Below, piece after piece: positions 1 through 11,989 of a DNA stretch of 64,000 nt. Below the pieces are notes generated by a model. That model was given only the letters and a program-made list of their open reading frames with translations. It searched no databases and was not told the DNA's origin. Each line of letters opens with the position of its first letter. The first letter of the stretch is position 1. This DNA is from Ryuthela nishihirai (Eukaryota; Arthropoda; Arachnida; Araneae; Heptathelidae). The DNA lies in assembly GCA_038380435.1 (NCBI GenBank), contig JAWZYU010000025.1:27318707-27382706 (forward strand), read 5' to 3'. The position numbers were made by a program, and so were the translations under genes.

Positions 1-1163
1 CAGACAGCCAACTTGTTCCTTGTTCAACTGCCTCCTTGTTCAGTAATCTCTGACCCATGTCCTTTGGATGACTATTTTTCTGAAACAGTCACTGGTGATG
101 GTTAAAATAAATCAACCACCCAATCTCCTAAGACATAAGATAGCTATACTCTTACAATGGAATTGTGGATTCACAGGAATTTTGACGATATTAAGGTCCT
201 CCTGAAGGCACATAAGCCCATCTGCATCCTGAAGGAGACATACTTGCAGACTGCCAATGATCCCACAAACCAGCACTTCTCTCTTGTCTGCCAGGCATGG
301 AATGGAGATGGTCCAGCTTGCAGGGCTACCACCATCTCGTGAGCAACCATTCTCCATTCCAGGCATACCCCTCACCACCAACATAGAGGCAGTTGCCATT
401 CACCTCTTTATGGGATTTTCATTAACTGTTTGCTCCATTTATCTACCGTCCAGAAGTACTGTTTTCTTGGAAGACCTTGATGGTCTCGTCTCGCAGCTGC
501 CATCCCCCTTCCTCATCATGGGGAATTTCAATGGATATAGTCCACTTTGGGGCAGTGCTGACTCCAACAGAAGGGGTGGGGTCCTGGAGCAGTGACTCCT
601 GGATCCATCACTCTCCCTGAACATTGGTGTCAGCACATGCTTCCACTCCCTGACCTGCACATTCATTTACCATTTGTTCCTCCTTAATCCTTCTGCTTTT
701 TACATGAGAGGTTGAGGACAACCTTTTAGGAAGTGATTGCCTCCCTGTGATGTGTACCATCTCCCGTGTTGAAGCTTGAACCCCTTCAAATGTATCACAA
801 TGGAGGCTGAATTGGGCTGACTGGAGTGACTTTGAACTGCTTTGCAAGTTCGATGAACTCTTGGTCAGCCAGGGACCAATCAGTGATACAGTGGCAGAGA
901 TGTACTGTATCGTCCATGCAGCTGCCTCGACAATTCCTCGAACTGGTTTCCACAATTTCCAAAACCGTGGTGAAATCCCTACTGCATTGCAGCTCATAAG
1001 GCTCAGAACAAAGCTTGGGGTTTTTTTTCCCCCGAGGTATCTGACATCCCCCAACCTTGAAGCATTTAAACGCGACATGGCGAAAGTCTGTTTCATGTTT
1101 GTGCCAGAGCCAGAAGGAATCTTGGATCAAATACATGTCTTCTTTCACCCACATGACCAGTGA
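1..1163 (+). mobile_element. Jockey-like non-LTR retrotransposon fragment, decayed
   Basis: A broken plus-strand coding frame carries pieces of an apurinic-type endonuclease. The start near 150 reads like the LLQWN motif, there is an ETYLQTAND segment near 235, and SPFLIMGNFNGYSPLWGS at about 505-560 is the usual GDFNxHxxxWGS motif with D changed to N. Downstream, WRLNWADWSDFELL (about 800-845) and an AKVCFMF segment (about 1080) fit the linker before the reverse transcriptase domain in jockey-type elements. Several frameshifts and stops break it, and no reverse transcriptase follows. The left end is cut by the window edge. The clade is inferred from remembered motifs. Confidence 0.72.
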
Positions 1164-1718
1164 CAGAGAGAAATGATGATATACCTTTTGTTTTTAACAC
1201 ATAATGACAAGTTTAGACAAGCTTTCAAACAAATTAGTTCATTAACTTCGAGGAATGATTGGAAATTTACAGACATGCCAAGAACTTTTTGAATGTGCCT
1301 ATAAAATGCTCCCTAAATAAAATCGTGGTAAAGGGGCAAATCATTGGCACCTATGTGAACCTCTTAACTGTCACAATATACCACTAAAGTTTTAAATTTC
1401 TACCATAAATAGATCATTTGCATAAAGTTTTTAATTTCTCTACTGCTTTAGGGCACTATTAAAGCTATTAAAAAGTGCTTATTGTAATTGCTCATCAATA
1501 CCTATGTAATCCAAAAAGAATTTTTAAATTGTCAAAAAGTAAAAGAGTTGAATGTCTATAGATAGGTGATAAAGTAAAATATTAATACAGGTGACAAAGT
1601 AAAATTATTATATTATTTTTTTTTAAACAAGCTAAAAAAAGTGAAGTAACAAAAACCATTTTTGTTTTTCTTATAATCATTTCAATTACTTAATGTATCA
1701 CTTATTATGTAGTATATA
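1164..1718 (+). repeat. AT-rich intergenic DNA with one copy of dispersed repeat Y (about 1350-1600)
   Basis: No gene is seen. The segment at about 1350-1600 resembles 36185-36450, 54812-55205 and 55375-55590. Shared landmarks are an aaatttctaccataaatag-like block, an agagggtgctattaaag-like block, and an endpoint with agagataaagtggac-like sequence. It has no reading frame and is called repeat Y here for cross-reference. Confidence 0.45.
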
Positions 1719-2917
1719 CACAGTTGTATCAGAATAATATGACCACCTACCTAATAATGGGAATAACCACCCTTGGCCCCTGATGACAGCGGTGAAACGA
1801 CGTGGCATGGATGCAATGAGGCCCTGGAAGGTTGCCAGAGGCACACTTGCCCATTCAGACTCCAGCAGAACACAGAGGTTCCAGAGATGACGTGGTTGTG
1901 AGTCCGCATGGCAAACCTGTCGATCCAAATGGTCCCACAAGTGCTCTATGGGATTGAGGTCGAGCGATTTCACTGGCCAAAGGACAATGGAGACATTGTT
2001 ATGTTCCTGGAACCAGTCACGCACCACCTTAGTGACATGACAGGGCAGGGCACATTGTCCTGTTGATAGACACCATCACCACCAGGGTAAACGTCCAACA
2101 TAAAGGGATGCATGTGGTTAGTGAGGATGGACAGGTAGCCATTGGCATTCAGGGACCCATCCATTGGTACCAGCAGTCCCAGGTCATACCAGGATAACAT
2201 CCCCCAGGCATGCACACTGCCACCGCTGGCCTGTACTTGACCGACAAGTGTGTCTTGGGGTTGGTTCTCGTGTGTCTGACGCTGTATCTGCCACCACCCA
2301 TCACTTCTGTGGAGTAGAAACCTCGATTTGTCGGAGAAGACAACCTTTTTCCCCCTCTTCCACTGTCCAATGATGGTAGTCCCGTGCAAACTGCAGGCGT
2401 CGTTGCCGATGGACCTTGGTTAACATGGGCGCCTTTATGCAGCATTGACTCTGGAGATCCATCGTAACAGGGTTCGCTCTACTGTTATTGAGGATACGTA
2501 CCTGGGTGCCACAGCATTAATTTGAGTGGTCAATTGCTGCACTGTTGCACATCAATTGCCCTTTAGCAGTTGACGGAGGCGACATTCTCCTCTGGGGTCA
2601 ATGGCCTTTGGGGCTCCACAGTTATGACGTCTGGAGGTACTCGGTGTGCCAGTGGTACATTCTTGGTGCACCCTTACTACAGCACCTCACGAACAGCCCA
2701 CGAAGTCTGTTTCTGAGATCCTTCCACCCTTGGCGCCGTAGCCGATGATCATTCCTTTTTAAAAATCCTTCCTGTCAAATCAATACCTCTACCCATTGTG
2801 CTCACTTTATGCACTATGGCTCATCTGTCCTGGTTGGCTGCTTATATCTCTGTGTGGTTGACCTTGTCATGTGCACTGTGATTCCGTGGGTGGTCATATT
2901 ATTCTGATATGACTGTT
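1719..2917 (-). mobile_element. Tc1-like DNA transposon with TIRs and a frameshifted transposase
   Basis: Inverted termini (CACAGTTGTATCAGAATAAT at the left, its diverged complement at 2886-2917) are flanked by TA at 1717-1718 and 2918-2919, giving a 1,199-bp element. The minus-strand transposase starts near 2752 (MIIGYGAKGG). It contains a degraded helix-turn-helix region, the first catalytic D in VFSDKSRF (about 2340), the second in YQQDN (about 2070) and the glutamate in DLNPIEHLWD (about 1950), the usual DDE order of Tc1 transposases. In-frame stops in the N-terminal half and a frameshift between the second D and the E make it non-coding. The C-terminal frame reads through the terminal repeat. 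The MITE at 43961-44039 shares these termini. Confidence 0.9.
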
Positions 2918-3636
2918 TATACTGCCCTCCAACATGTCTTTAGGTTTTTCTAAGTTACAAAAATGTAAATCCATATTCAAAAGTTCTATACTTTGAAAAC
3001 AATCTTTATGGGAAAATTGCAAATGAAAATCTTACCTACACAAAGCTGCCAACTGCTTTTCTTTTTTTATTTGTGTTTAATTCAGCTTGGGTCATTGAAA
3101 TTTTGTTTTTTCAGTTTTGCCCTTTTTTAAAAAAAATCTTCAAAATTTTACAATATTTTCTGCTCTTTCCAAAAGGATAATGTTAATTAAAGGGAAGAAT
3201 TATTTTCGTTTTAGCACTTTTGCTGCACTAAAGGTTCAGCTCTCCATTTCTTAACCTATGCTTGACTGTGGGCTCACTAATGTCTTGCAGATCAGAGGGA
3301 ATCAATAGGACTTCTATTTCTAGACAGTTGTTCTAGTCAGAACACTGGGCAAAGGTTGACCTAAATTCTTTTACAGAGTTGAAGGCTGCAGACTGTTATC
3401 TAAATGCATGCATACAATTTGGACCTATTTCCTACTATACCTTGTAGTGTTAATTTAGGAAATACATCTATTAATCAATTAGTAATTAATGAATGACGTA
3501 CATATCATTAGTTATTAATTATTAATGATTAATTAAATTTCTTTAATTTCAAAAAGTATACCTGCTGTGGACTTGGGGGGAACTGCAGTGGCATTTGTGC
3601 TATTCCTTCTGTATTGCAATGTTAATTTTTTAAATA
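2918..3636. other. AT-rich DNA without recognisable genes
   Basis: Both strands show only short frames, poly-T tracts and a run of TTAAT-rich imperfect palindromes at about 3465-3540. No motif is recognised. Confidence 0.5.
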
Positions 3637-4913
3637 CAAGGTTGTTTCAAAAGTAATGCATAATTAGCTGTAACTGTTGTACTATTTCAGATAATGTAAC
3701 CATACTACACAAATGGGAAAATGCAGTTCTCCACCTGTGTGGAAATATCACTCAATATATACAATTCACTTGCATTTGATGCATTTTTCTCCCGCATTCT
3801 TTCCATGCAGTAAATGCACTTTGATAAAAATCAGAAGGTTAATCTACATACTACTCTTTCACACATGAAATGAGTTCCTTATCACTCTCAAACACCTACC
3901 ATGCAGATATGCTTTCAGTCTATGAAACAAAACGAAATTAGAAGGGTTTAAGGTCTAGACTGTATGGTGGATGAGGCATTGTACTCCACCTCAGCTTTGC
4001 AATCTTTGCTAATGTCATTTGAGTGGCTTCGCATTATCCTGATGATTGAGGTCTGGTCTTTTGGTTTTCAGAGCTCGATTAAGCTTTTTCAGGGACAAGC
4101 AGTATATTTCTTTGTTGATAGTTCTTCCATTTTCCAAGAATTTGATAAAAATTATTTCATTGTTATCTCAGGAAAAAAAAAAAAAGTGGCCATGAGTTTG
4201 ATGATTTGGAAAATTTTGGCTTTTTCTTTGCAAGTAATGGCCAATGTTTCTATTCCATGGATTAATGTTTGGCTTGTCGGTCATAATGGAAAAGCCACAT
4301 TTCATCATATGATGACCCTGTTTAAGCACTCAGGACTGGCAGTATCAAACATCTCCAGAAGATCACAAATTGCTTTCCTTATAGCCATCATCTGTTGCAT
4401 GAGCATCTTAGGCACCCACTGAGAACAGATTTTTCTGTACCCCATCTCTGAATGATTGTCACAACACTACACTTTGCAATTTGCACAGCATTCATCAGTT
4501 GTCTTTATGCACCTGCCATTTTGAATGAACTAGTCAGTGTTTTGTTCATTTTCACTTTGTAATAGACATTAGTTTCTGTCTCTTGGTTGTCCTTGATGTC
4601 AAAATCACTATTCTGAAACCATTGGAGGCACCTCTAGACATTACTTCATTCAATTGTCTGGTCCCCATAGACTGCTAGAAGTTTTTGATGGATTGATGTG
4701 GCTGACCGATCACCTGAATTGAATAGGAATTCAATCACTGACCATTGATGAATATGGCTGCAACTTTGTCCATCCATATCTTCCTACCTATGAACGAAAG
4801 AAAAATTATTTTCAGTGTGGTATTAGCTATTTAGTAGTACAACAAGTAATCATCATTAATTCTCCCCTCTTGCACATGTGCGACTAATTGTACATTACTT
4901 ATTGACTGTCCTT
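3637..4913 (-). mobile_element. Mariner-like element, heavily decayed
   Basis: Minus-strand translation, allowing frameshifts, gives consecutive mariner transposase landmarks. There is a helix-turn-helix segment with WSVIEFLFNSGDRSAT and LLAVYGDQTIE (about 4770-4650), the first-D motif DEMWLFHYD followed by QAKH and SMEWKHW-like sequence (about 4310-4240), and a C-terminal NPSNFVLFHRLKAYLHGR segment (about 3945-3890) matching the usual LAPSDFHLFRxLK region. The ends are AAGTAATG-containing terminal repeats (3637-3668 and about 4882-4913), matching only moderately, flanked by TA. The length is normal for mariner. Many stops rule out activity. Confidence 0.82.
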
Positions 4914-5089
4914 TATATATCTGTTAATCATTGAATGAAACCTACACATTGATTATTGAATAATAGCAATTAAGTTAAATTTCATTAATATCAAAAAGTT
5001 CATTTGCTACTAACTTTCTTCTTTGCAAAAATATAAATAAAAATATTCTGCCTCCTTGATATGAGATAAAAAATTTCTTAAACAGTTAA
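4914..5089. other. AT-rich spacer
   Basis: A short AT-rich stretch between the mariner remnant and a SINE-1 copy. No feature seen. Confidence 0.4.
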
Positions 5090-5445
5090 TGGGTGTGCTA
5101 AGTGGTTCACAGTGTGCTAAATGGCCAGGTCACAAGGACCCCAAAGGCTCAGAGATGGTTGGGGAAGGGGACCCACTGGAACAGCTATTGGGAGACAGAT
5201 GGTAGCCTCCCATCAAAGCCATCCAGTGTTTCTTTAACATGCATAGGGTATGGCTCTCCTGCATGGATCACGACTTAATGTCCCATCCGACGGACAATGG
5301 CCTTTCCAAGCCCATCAGTGTCCCCCTAGTAACTGTGGGCAGGGAGTTTTGTGGGGATAAATCTCATTGCTGACCCAGCTGGGACTCAAACCTGGGGACT
5401 GCAGATCACGAGTCTGGCATTGATAACCAGTTTAACAACTTGTCC
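5090..5445 (-). mobile_element. SINE-1 copy, minus orientation, diverged
   Basis: The complement has the SINE-1 layout: a tRNA-like head whose B-box (GGTTTGAGTCCCAGCTGGGT, about 5370-5390) is well preserved, a central GC-rich body with the GGATGGGACATTAAG-type block (about 5275), and a 3' part ending near the CTAAATGGCCAGGTCAC-type block (about 5115). The A-box end is eroded at about 5420-5445. The sequence matches the full-length copies at 27035, 34189 and 47180. Confidence 0.88.
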
Positions 5446-5789
5446 AACAATGTACGAAATAACATCAGTAGTTGGACTGACATCTCGTCATAATTGCAAA
5501 GAATACCTTCACTGTATGCCAACTGATGGGAACTTTTAAGTGCTGCTAACATCAAAAGCAAGTTATAACAGCCTCTAATCCCTAAAGAATTTAGATGATA
5601 TGTATTAAAAAAAGTTTAGACTGAGTGCATCAATTGCTTGTTAATTTGTTGCAAAGTTATATTGTTCTTTATGTTATAAGGTTATCAATAGATAAAAAGT
5701 AGAATTCACTCACTAAGCTTTTTATTTTGTAAAATACAGGAATTATGTGATTAATGAATTTAGGGACTGTGTTGATTGATTTTATCAAA
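5446..5789. other. AT-rich DNA without recognisable genes
   Basis: Only short frames with no motif. It precedes the repeat cluster at 5790. Confidence 0.4.
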
Positions 5790-6190
5790 GTATATGTCAA
5801 ATGAAAGTTTTGGACAAGAGAAATGTCGTAGGCTACCTTAAATTATATCCTCCCCCTATCTTACCAAATAGGAAAGGAAAATTTATTAAAAATAAAGTAA
5901 TAAAATTTCCCTTATCAGGTTTGGGGGAAGAATAGACTGCAAAGTTTGAGATAGCTTATGACACATCCCTTAGCACAAAGATTCATTTGACATTTAACTC
6001 AATAACACTGATCTACATTTTCATACCCCTTTTGGAAAGGAATGGTGGAGGGGACTTAATTTGAGGTAATGACACACTTACCTCAGCAGAAGTTTTAATT
6101 TGACATATAACTCAATAATTGATCCACATTGAATTATGCTCCTCTTTTGGTGGCTGAGGGATTAGAGGCATTATATGAGGTAACAAACAC
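5790..6190. repeat. Diverged tandem repeat, units of about 125 bp, partly inverted
   Basis: One plus-orientation unit (about 5793-5880, starting at TGTCAAATGAAAG) is followed by about two minus-orientation units (about 5935-6190) that contain the complement of GTCAAATGAA and a CCCCTCT-rich block. The same unit makes up the array at 9400-10065. There is no coding frame. The array lies upstream of the first exon. Confidence 0.6.
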
Positions 6191-6816
6191 AACAGGGAAA
6201 TAGGTTTAAAAAAACTTATTTCATAAGGAGGAAACAAGGTGTTAAATTATAAAAGTTTTACACCATAAGTAGAAGCTCCTTCCCCCTCCCCCCCCTCCAA
6301 AAAAACTTGCTGTTTTTCAAGAAATTTATTTTTTAAAATCTCATACACCAATTTTTGACCATGTCTTATAGTGTATTTATCTTTCAAATTAATCAAAATT
6401 TCATATCTTCATCTACAACATTATTTGGTGAGCAATTTGCATTTTTTTTTGGAAGTTTTTCTCCCATTATTATTGATGGGCCAAAAAACGATAATATTCT
6501 AAAAAGGAATGAAACTTTTAATTATGTATTCATTGATATTTGTTTTGGAATATGTGCTAGTTTGAGGTCAAATAGCTCTGAAAGATGAGGTGCTACACAC
6601 CCATTTTAACTAATGCTGAAGTAATTGGAGAAAAAGGAAAATGCTTGATGTATGAAGAGTTCATTTTAAATACTGCATGCTCCTTCCCAAATTTTGACAT
6701 TCCTTCATAATTAATATGTGTTAAGTTAAAATAGTATATTTTGAGGTAATTTTAATTTGCTGTATTTCTTTACAAAAACGAAAAAAAAACATTTGTAATA
6801 TATTTTTGTTTTACAG
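6191..6816. other. Intronic AT-rich DNA before exon; polypyrimidine tract and acceptor at the end
   Basis: No gene is seen. A C-run lies near 6283-6296. The last bases (tatttttgttttacag, ending 6816) form a polypyrimidine tract and AG acceptor for the exon at 6817. Confidence 0.6.
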
Positions 6817-7983
6817 GAATCCTCAGATGATACAGAGCCAAGTCATGTCGAAATTTCAGATTTGGTTTCACCAAGTGTGGGTAGAATTGGACGTTCAAGT
6901 AAACAAGCAGCTATGAATTTTATAAAGACAGTTTGTCTCCATGGCCGAAGGCCATACTCCCCAGATACTGTTCACCATTCAGAAAGTGTTAGCTTTTCAG
7001 AGGAAGATTCATTATTGTTAAGTGATAATGAATCTCATAAATTAAAACCAAAGGCTGTATTTCACATGCCTAAACCAGGGGAACCTGGAAAGTTTATAGA
7101 AGTCAGAGGTGAAGAAAAGAAAATTAAACTTTTAAAAGATGCTAATCTCAGCCCAGTAGTTTTCCTTGGACCAAAAATTCGACCTAGTGATATTCCATCA
7201 CTGATAGCAGAATATAAAGCATCAAAGAAGAAGAAAAGCAACTCTGAGCTGCCCAAAAGACAAGAGAAAAAATCAGGAATAAAGGAAAGAGAACAGATAT
7301 CAAGTAAAGGACAAAAAAATTACAAAATAGATAAACTGTCATCAAAATTGCCAAATATAAAATCTTCAAAATATTTTGATACAAAATTAGATAAAAAGAA
7401 AAAACGTGTTACTTACAAAGAAAAAATTGAGAAACTTATTGCACAAGAAAAATTGCTTGAATCACTTGATATTGAGTTTGATGATGTAGAAGATGCATCT
7501 TTTATAGATTTAAAAGCAGGAGGAGATGCTACATCAGTTACTGGAGTTAAAGAAAAAGTGCTTCCAGGAATTAAGCAAAAAGAATCAAATAAAAGTATTG
7601 AACAAAACACGTCTGTGAAAAAGAAGCCTGTAAAGCAAGATGCAGAACTCAGCCTTCCCAAAGAAGGTGCAAGAAAGAAGTTTGTAAGACCTTTAAAACC
7701 TAAAGGTGTACCTGAAATTCAGGATGCAATTCCATTAAGTCAACAAAGTAATAAAGTGCTTTCTCCAAAAAATGCAAGGAAAACCACTCAAGCTGGAAAA
7801 GTTAAAAGCTCTAGTGGTGAATCATCGAAGAATAGAGTATTTGTTGTAATGCCTGATGGAAGTATGGTAGAAGTTAGTACTACATCTGAACAAACAGTTT
7901 TAAAATCTCCTGCAAAGGATTCTGGAAAGAAGACTACCAAAAAGGTAAAACAAGAGGTTGCTGAAAAAACATCTGGGAAAGTG
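6817..7983 (+). CDS. C2H2 zinc-finger protein, internal exon A: basic low-complexity N-terminal region
   Basis: This 389-codon exon begins ESSDDTEPSHVEISDL after an AG acceptor at 6815-6816 and ends ...SGKV before a GTATGT donor at 7984. It is open in phase 0 at both ends, so no start codon should be placed inside it; the TTG at 6862 is just an internal Leu codon. It holds no zinc finger. It is rich in Lys, Ser and Glu, with many short basic clusters (KKKKR-like, near 7395 and elsewhere) that could serve as nuclear localisation signals. Two blocks look less simple and may be conserved: NFIKTVCLHGRRPYSPDT (about 6916-6970) and PVVFLGPKIRPSDIPSLIAE (about 7155-7215). A hydrophobic VFVVMPDGSMVEVS block sits near 7840-7880. 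I do not recognise the family. It must be joined to 17301-18087. Confidence 0.9.
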
Positions 7984-9277
7984 GTATGTATTTTTTTTTT
8001 CTTCAATTTTATTTTGGCTGAATATTCAGTAATTTGTTGTCATTTTTGAAATAAAGAATGAAAGAAATAATAACTGTTCACTATGATAACATGCAGATAA
8101 ATATGAAGAAATGTTTTTACTAAGCAGTTAATGCTAATATAAAGTTGTGATTTTCATGGATATCCAGATGTAGAAGTATAGAATAAAGGATTTAATTGAT
8201 GTTCAGTCTTTTGAAAGTAGAGATATACCATATATTTCTGTTTGCTACATCATTTAATATATTACTAGCTTTTAAACAGTACCAGTTTTTGAATGTTCAT
8301 TTGTATGAATTGCATTCTGCAAGATTGTAAAGGCCTATATAACTAGTTCATGCTAAATTATTCCAACCATACATTACTTCTTATGGCATTCTGTATCTTT
8401 CAAATATAATTGTCCTCATTACAATGATGTTCACTGAACAATTAAAACACAAAACAGCTCATAATTTGGCAAAGCCTTCTTCCAGACTTTATAAATTTAA
8501 CTCAAATTAAGATAGGAATTAAAAATGCCTATATAATGCTTTTTCCTCATTTCCTCCCATGGGAAAGAAAGAGGTAACTTATTAAAGCTGCAATTTTGCA
8601 TGAAATTTTTGCTATTTCTTCTATAAAGTTTTTAATATGCATTGTTTATTGCAAAATAGCACTAAGAGCTCAGTTTACAGCAAATGAATCTTCATTGCAC
8701 TTTGTTTAATTCATTATTATCATTATTGAAAACCATGAGCATTGTCCAGAAAAGATTAGTAGGCATTGTTTCATACTAGGGGCACAATAACTTTATCACC
8801 AGATGTGACAATAGGATGTATTACTCATTTGTTCATACCATGAATCATCTGCCATGATATGAATATTTCTTCAGATCATAAGGCACATTTTATACTATTG
8901 ATATTTTAAGCTATATTTTAGAGAAATAGTGAATGATGTAGACAGGTACATGCAGTCTTTGGCCCACAAAATCAATATTAATACCCATTCAGAATTAGTT
9001 CTGCCCCCCACCCCTTGAGAATGCTAATAAGAGCAGTGGTGGCAAAAAATTAAATTTGCATATTTGAGGTATTTCCAAGAAATTTTTTAAAAGACCTATG
9101 GAAATCCAAATTCTTGCCACCCACTACTTTTTTCTGACTCAGTTGTCTCACTTGTGCTATGCACACACACATTTTCCCCCATAGATCCAAGCCTGGAAGT
9201 GCCAATGACAGATGGCCAATTATTTATTCATTTACTTGCTCATATTCTGTGTATATAAATGTTGTCTAGTATATATA
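7984..9277. other. Intron sequence without recognisable elements
   Basis: AT-rich intron DNA starting with the GTATGT donor and a poly-T run. No coding frame or repeat family shared with the rest of the window was recognised. Confidence 0.5.
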
Positions 9278-9300
9278 CAAGGTCATTATAAAAGAATACC
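9278..9300 (+). repeat. Solo terminal-repeat fragment of the 40740-type MITE
   Basis: CAAGGTCATTATAAAAGAA next to TA nearly equals the start of the inverted termini of the element at 40740-41268. No partner end was seen nearby, so this is probably the stump of an excised or truncated copy. Confidence 0.45.
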
Positions 9301-9399
9301 AATATTTAACCCTTCCAGGGTCCAGCTATTTTTACCTATCTTCCTATTCCTTTTGGCTTTGACATTTGTCAGTTGATTTGACAAAATGTTCCGTATCTT

Positions 9400-10065
9400 T
9401 CGAATGTAATGCAGACTCTTAATGATTCATGTGCTAAATGATAGCTTGTGATGCAGGGGGAGTGCCATAGGCTATTAAAATTTAACCCCCCATGCTGTCT
9501 TCCCCCCTAAAAAAGGGGAAATGTGAAAACTATTCTTAAGCTATATCTCCAGAATTCCAAGGCTGAAAGTAACAGCTATACGTCAAATGAAAGCTTCTGA
9601 CATGGGGAATGTTGTAGACACGAAATATTGAGCCCCATGCTTTTTTCCTCCTGAAAAAAGGGGGGATGAAAATGATTGTTTCCCTATAAGCAGCGAGCTG
9701 TGTCGAATGAAAGCTTGTAATGTGCGGAGTGTCATTAGCTATAAAAAATTTACCCCCCCCCCCCATGCTTTCTTCCCCTCTGAAAAGAGGGAAATGTGAA
9801 AATCGTTCTTCTACATCATCCGAATGCAAAGGCCTACAGTTATGAGTTAGGTGTCAACTGAAAGCTCATATAATGACATTTGTAAACTATTTCAAATTTT
9901 GCCCTCACTATTCCCCCTGATAAAACGGGAGGGGCAGATTTCATGGGTTCAACTTCAGTGTGTCTTATCTCAAATTAAAGCTTGTGATATCTCCAAAAGA
10001 GGGGCAAATGTGCTCTATGTTTATGAATCATATATCAAATTAAAATTTTGGAAGGTAGGTTGTTT
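9400..10065 (+). repeat. Diverged tandem repeat array, units of about 115-150 bp
   Basis: At least five units begin near 9431, 9582, 9702, 9852 and 9968, with a partial sixth near 10030. Each opens with a TCAAATGAAAGCTTGTGAT-like block, then an AGCTAT-type block, a CCCCATGCTTTCTTCCCC-like block and an AAAAGGGGAAATGTGAAAAT-like block. Divergence between units is high. The same unit occurs at 5790-6190. No frame is conserved, so it is read as an old minisatellite-like repeat. Confidence 0.68.
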
Positions 10066-10084
10066 TTAGTGAAAAAGAAATATA

Positions 10085-10340
10085 TAAGCTTGAAAAATAC
10101 CGGTCTTTCCTACAAGGCCCTAAAAAGTAGAAAATAAACCTAAAGTATATCGATGGTACAGTAACACTGAGTTCATATTCACTTCAAAGGAATATAGGGT
10201 ACCGATTTATGTACATAACAAGATTGCTGGCTCCCTACCTTCCTTTGAAGTGAATATGAATTCAGTGACTGATTGCACTATCGATATGCTTTAGGTTTAT
10301 TTTCTGCTTCTTAGGGCCTTATAGGAAGATAGATATTTTT
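10085..10340. repeat. Imperfect inverted repeat (foldback), arms of about 95 bp
   Basis: The left arm (about 10096-10192) and right arm (about 10238-10337) are complementary over nearly their whole length, including TTCATATTCACTTCAAAGG against CCTTTGAAGTGAATATGAA, and the outer CCTACAAGGCCCTAA against a TTAGGGCCTTATAGG block. The spacer is about 45 bp. It could be a MITE or a local inverted duplication. No clear TA or TTAA flank was fixed. Confidence 0.75.
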
Positions 10341-10796
10341 AAAAAAAATTAATTTATAATTTTTTTTCACTGATCAGCTAGAAAAATTTAACTTTAGAAC
10401 TTTTTGGTCAAATAACTAATGAAAGGAATTATGGCATGCCAAATTAATCAGCATTTAATTCTGGATTTTCTGAAAATATAATATTACTAGTTTTATTTTA
10501 ATAGGACTATTATAGATGCATGTAGTAAAAAAAATGCATCTGGCATTGCAAAAAAATATATTTAAAAGAACTAATAGACAGAAATGCTTATAATGCATGT
10601 GAATAGCAAAAAAAAATTAGTATTTACTTGAAGCAAGAAAATTATTTTTATTTTGTATTTTTTTTCTTCTCATTATCATACTTTGAGAAAAGTTCAGACT
10701 TTTTGCTAACTGTGCCGAGTCATACCAATAAGTCAAACTTGGAATTTTTTAAAGAAATAATTAATCAACTGAAATATATCATGTTATATACCAAAT

Positions 10797-10927
10797 TAAT
10801 AATAATAAAAAATAAAACTACCCCCTCAAGCAGCTGCTTGCCACAGAGGTCTGACAGGTGCCTGCCTGTCAGTTTATACACCAAAGTTGAACGTCTGAGA
10901 GGATGGCGGGACCTCAGCAGAAAAGCA
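10797..10927 (-). mobile_element. SINE-2 copy, 3' part only, minus orientation
   Basis: Contains the SINE-2 tail half: CCCCCTCAAGCAGCTGCTTG, CCACAGAGGTCTGACAGG and GGCGGGACCTCAGCAG. The tRNA-like head is absent. It sits inside repeat X; the corresponding place in the 35280-35700 copy is uninterrupted. Confidence 0.85.
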
Positions 10928-11129
10928 GAATATAATGCAAATTTTATGAAATTAAAAAATTCAGCAATTTTTGAAGCATAGTAATTTTAATAAGACTTTT
11001 TTTATAGTGATAAAAAAAATAGATTGGACTATGCAATTAAAGCTTAATTTTGGAAAACCTGATGTATGAAAATAATTAAATTTATATATTCATCAAAAGC
11101 AAATTTCTTCCTGAATAATATAATATTTA

Positions 11130-11926
11130 CAGTAATACCCCATTTTACAATTATTTTCAATTATGATCATTGCTCATTTTTACAACGTTGTATTCGCTCA
11201 TACAACTGTTTTAGCGACATGATGCTGCCGTGAATCAACCAAAGTTGGGTAAAGTGGGATGACTACATAGTAAATATGGCACTGTGTTAGTGACCAGCAG
11301 CAGGTCCAACAAGATATATTTCAGCGAGCAATACTTTGCCATGCTGCCAACACGTGTCTGGTGTAGGGAGCCCTTCATTGGAGGCTAATTTCACCATATC
11401 TTACAACATCTTGAACCAAACATGCTCAAAACAGGTGGTCTGTTTTGCATAGTTTTGTGTGTGATGGTTCTGCACGACTCCTCATTGGACAATGTTTTTT
11501 TGTTTTCTCAGTTTTGGAATCAATGCCCAGTTTTCATGGACTCGGTTTATTTATATCACCTTTGCTCGCTGCTGCATCTCACTGTGCTTTGGTGTTTTGC
11601 TGTGAATTATAAATTGTTTATAACTGTTATTTTTTTTTTGTTAATAACGGCAGATAAAAATCAAAGTAAGGGTACTGTTGCTTCCAGTGAAAAGAAGACT
11701 CATTACCTATTGCGTTTGATACTAAGATTAAAATTATAAAATTTAATGATGAGTGAGAATATTTATTTTAATTCTAAATGCTATATTTACATCAGTTATG
11801 CACATATATGACTGCTTAAAAATGTTATTAAACCATTATACACATCTACAAGGGAAAACAAGGCAATGATTCACTATATGATGGTGGTCTGGAATCTAAT
11901 GTGTTGTATAACTGGGGTATGGCCTA
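11130..11926. mobile_element. Pogo/Tigger-type non-autonomous element in repeat X
   Basis: The ends are CAGTAATACCCCATTTTACA on the left and the complement of a GGCCATACCCCAGTTATACA block on the right. TA occurs on both sides (11128-11129 and 11927-11928). Removing the 797 bp restores the sequence seen at the empty site near 35332. The interior has no recognisable transposase, though a frame at 11422-11739 reads through part of it. The pogo assignment rests on the TACCCC-type ends and the TA duplication. Confidence 0.75.
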
Positions 11927-11989
11927 TACATGAAACATGATTTTTATTTCTTTTAATTATTTTTTTTTTTCAGTGTTGTATATGGTAGC

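Noticed and set aside
3967..4422. 152-codon plus-strand frame
   Set aside because: It is the antisense shadow of the minus-strand mariner transposase remnant.
6862..8049. A 395-codon open frame read as a complete gene starting at 6862
   Set aside because: The start would be TTG, the frame is open upstream to an AG acceptor at 6816, and a GTATGT donor at 7984 precedes a poly-T run. It is an internal exon; the last 22 codons are intron.
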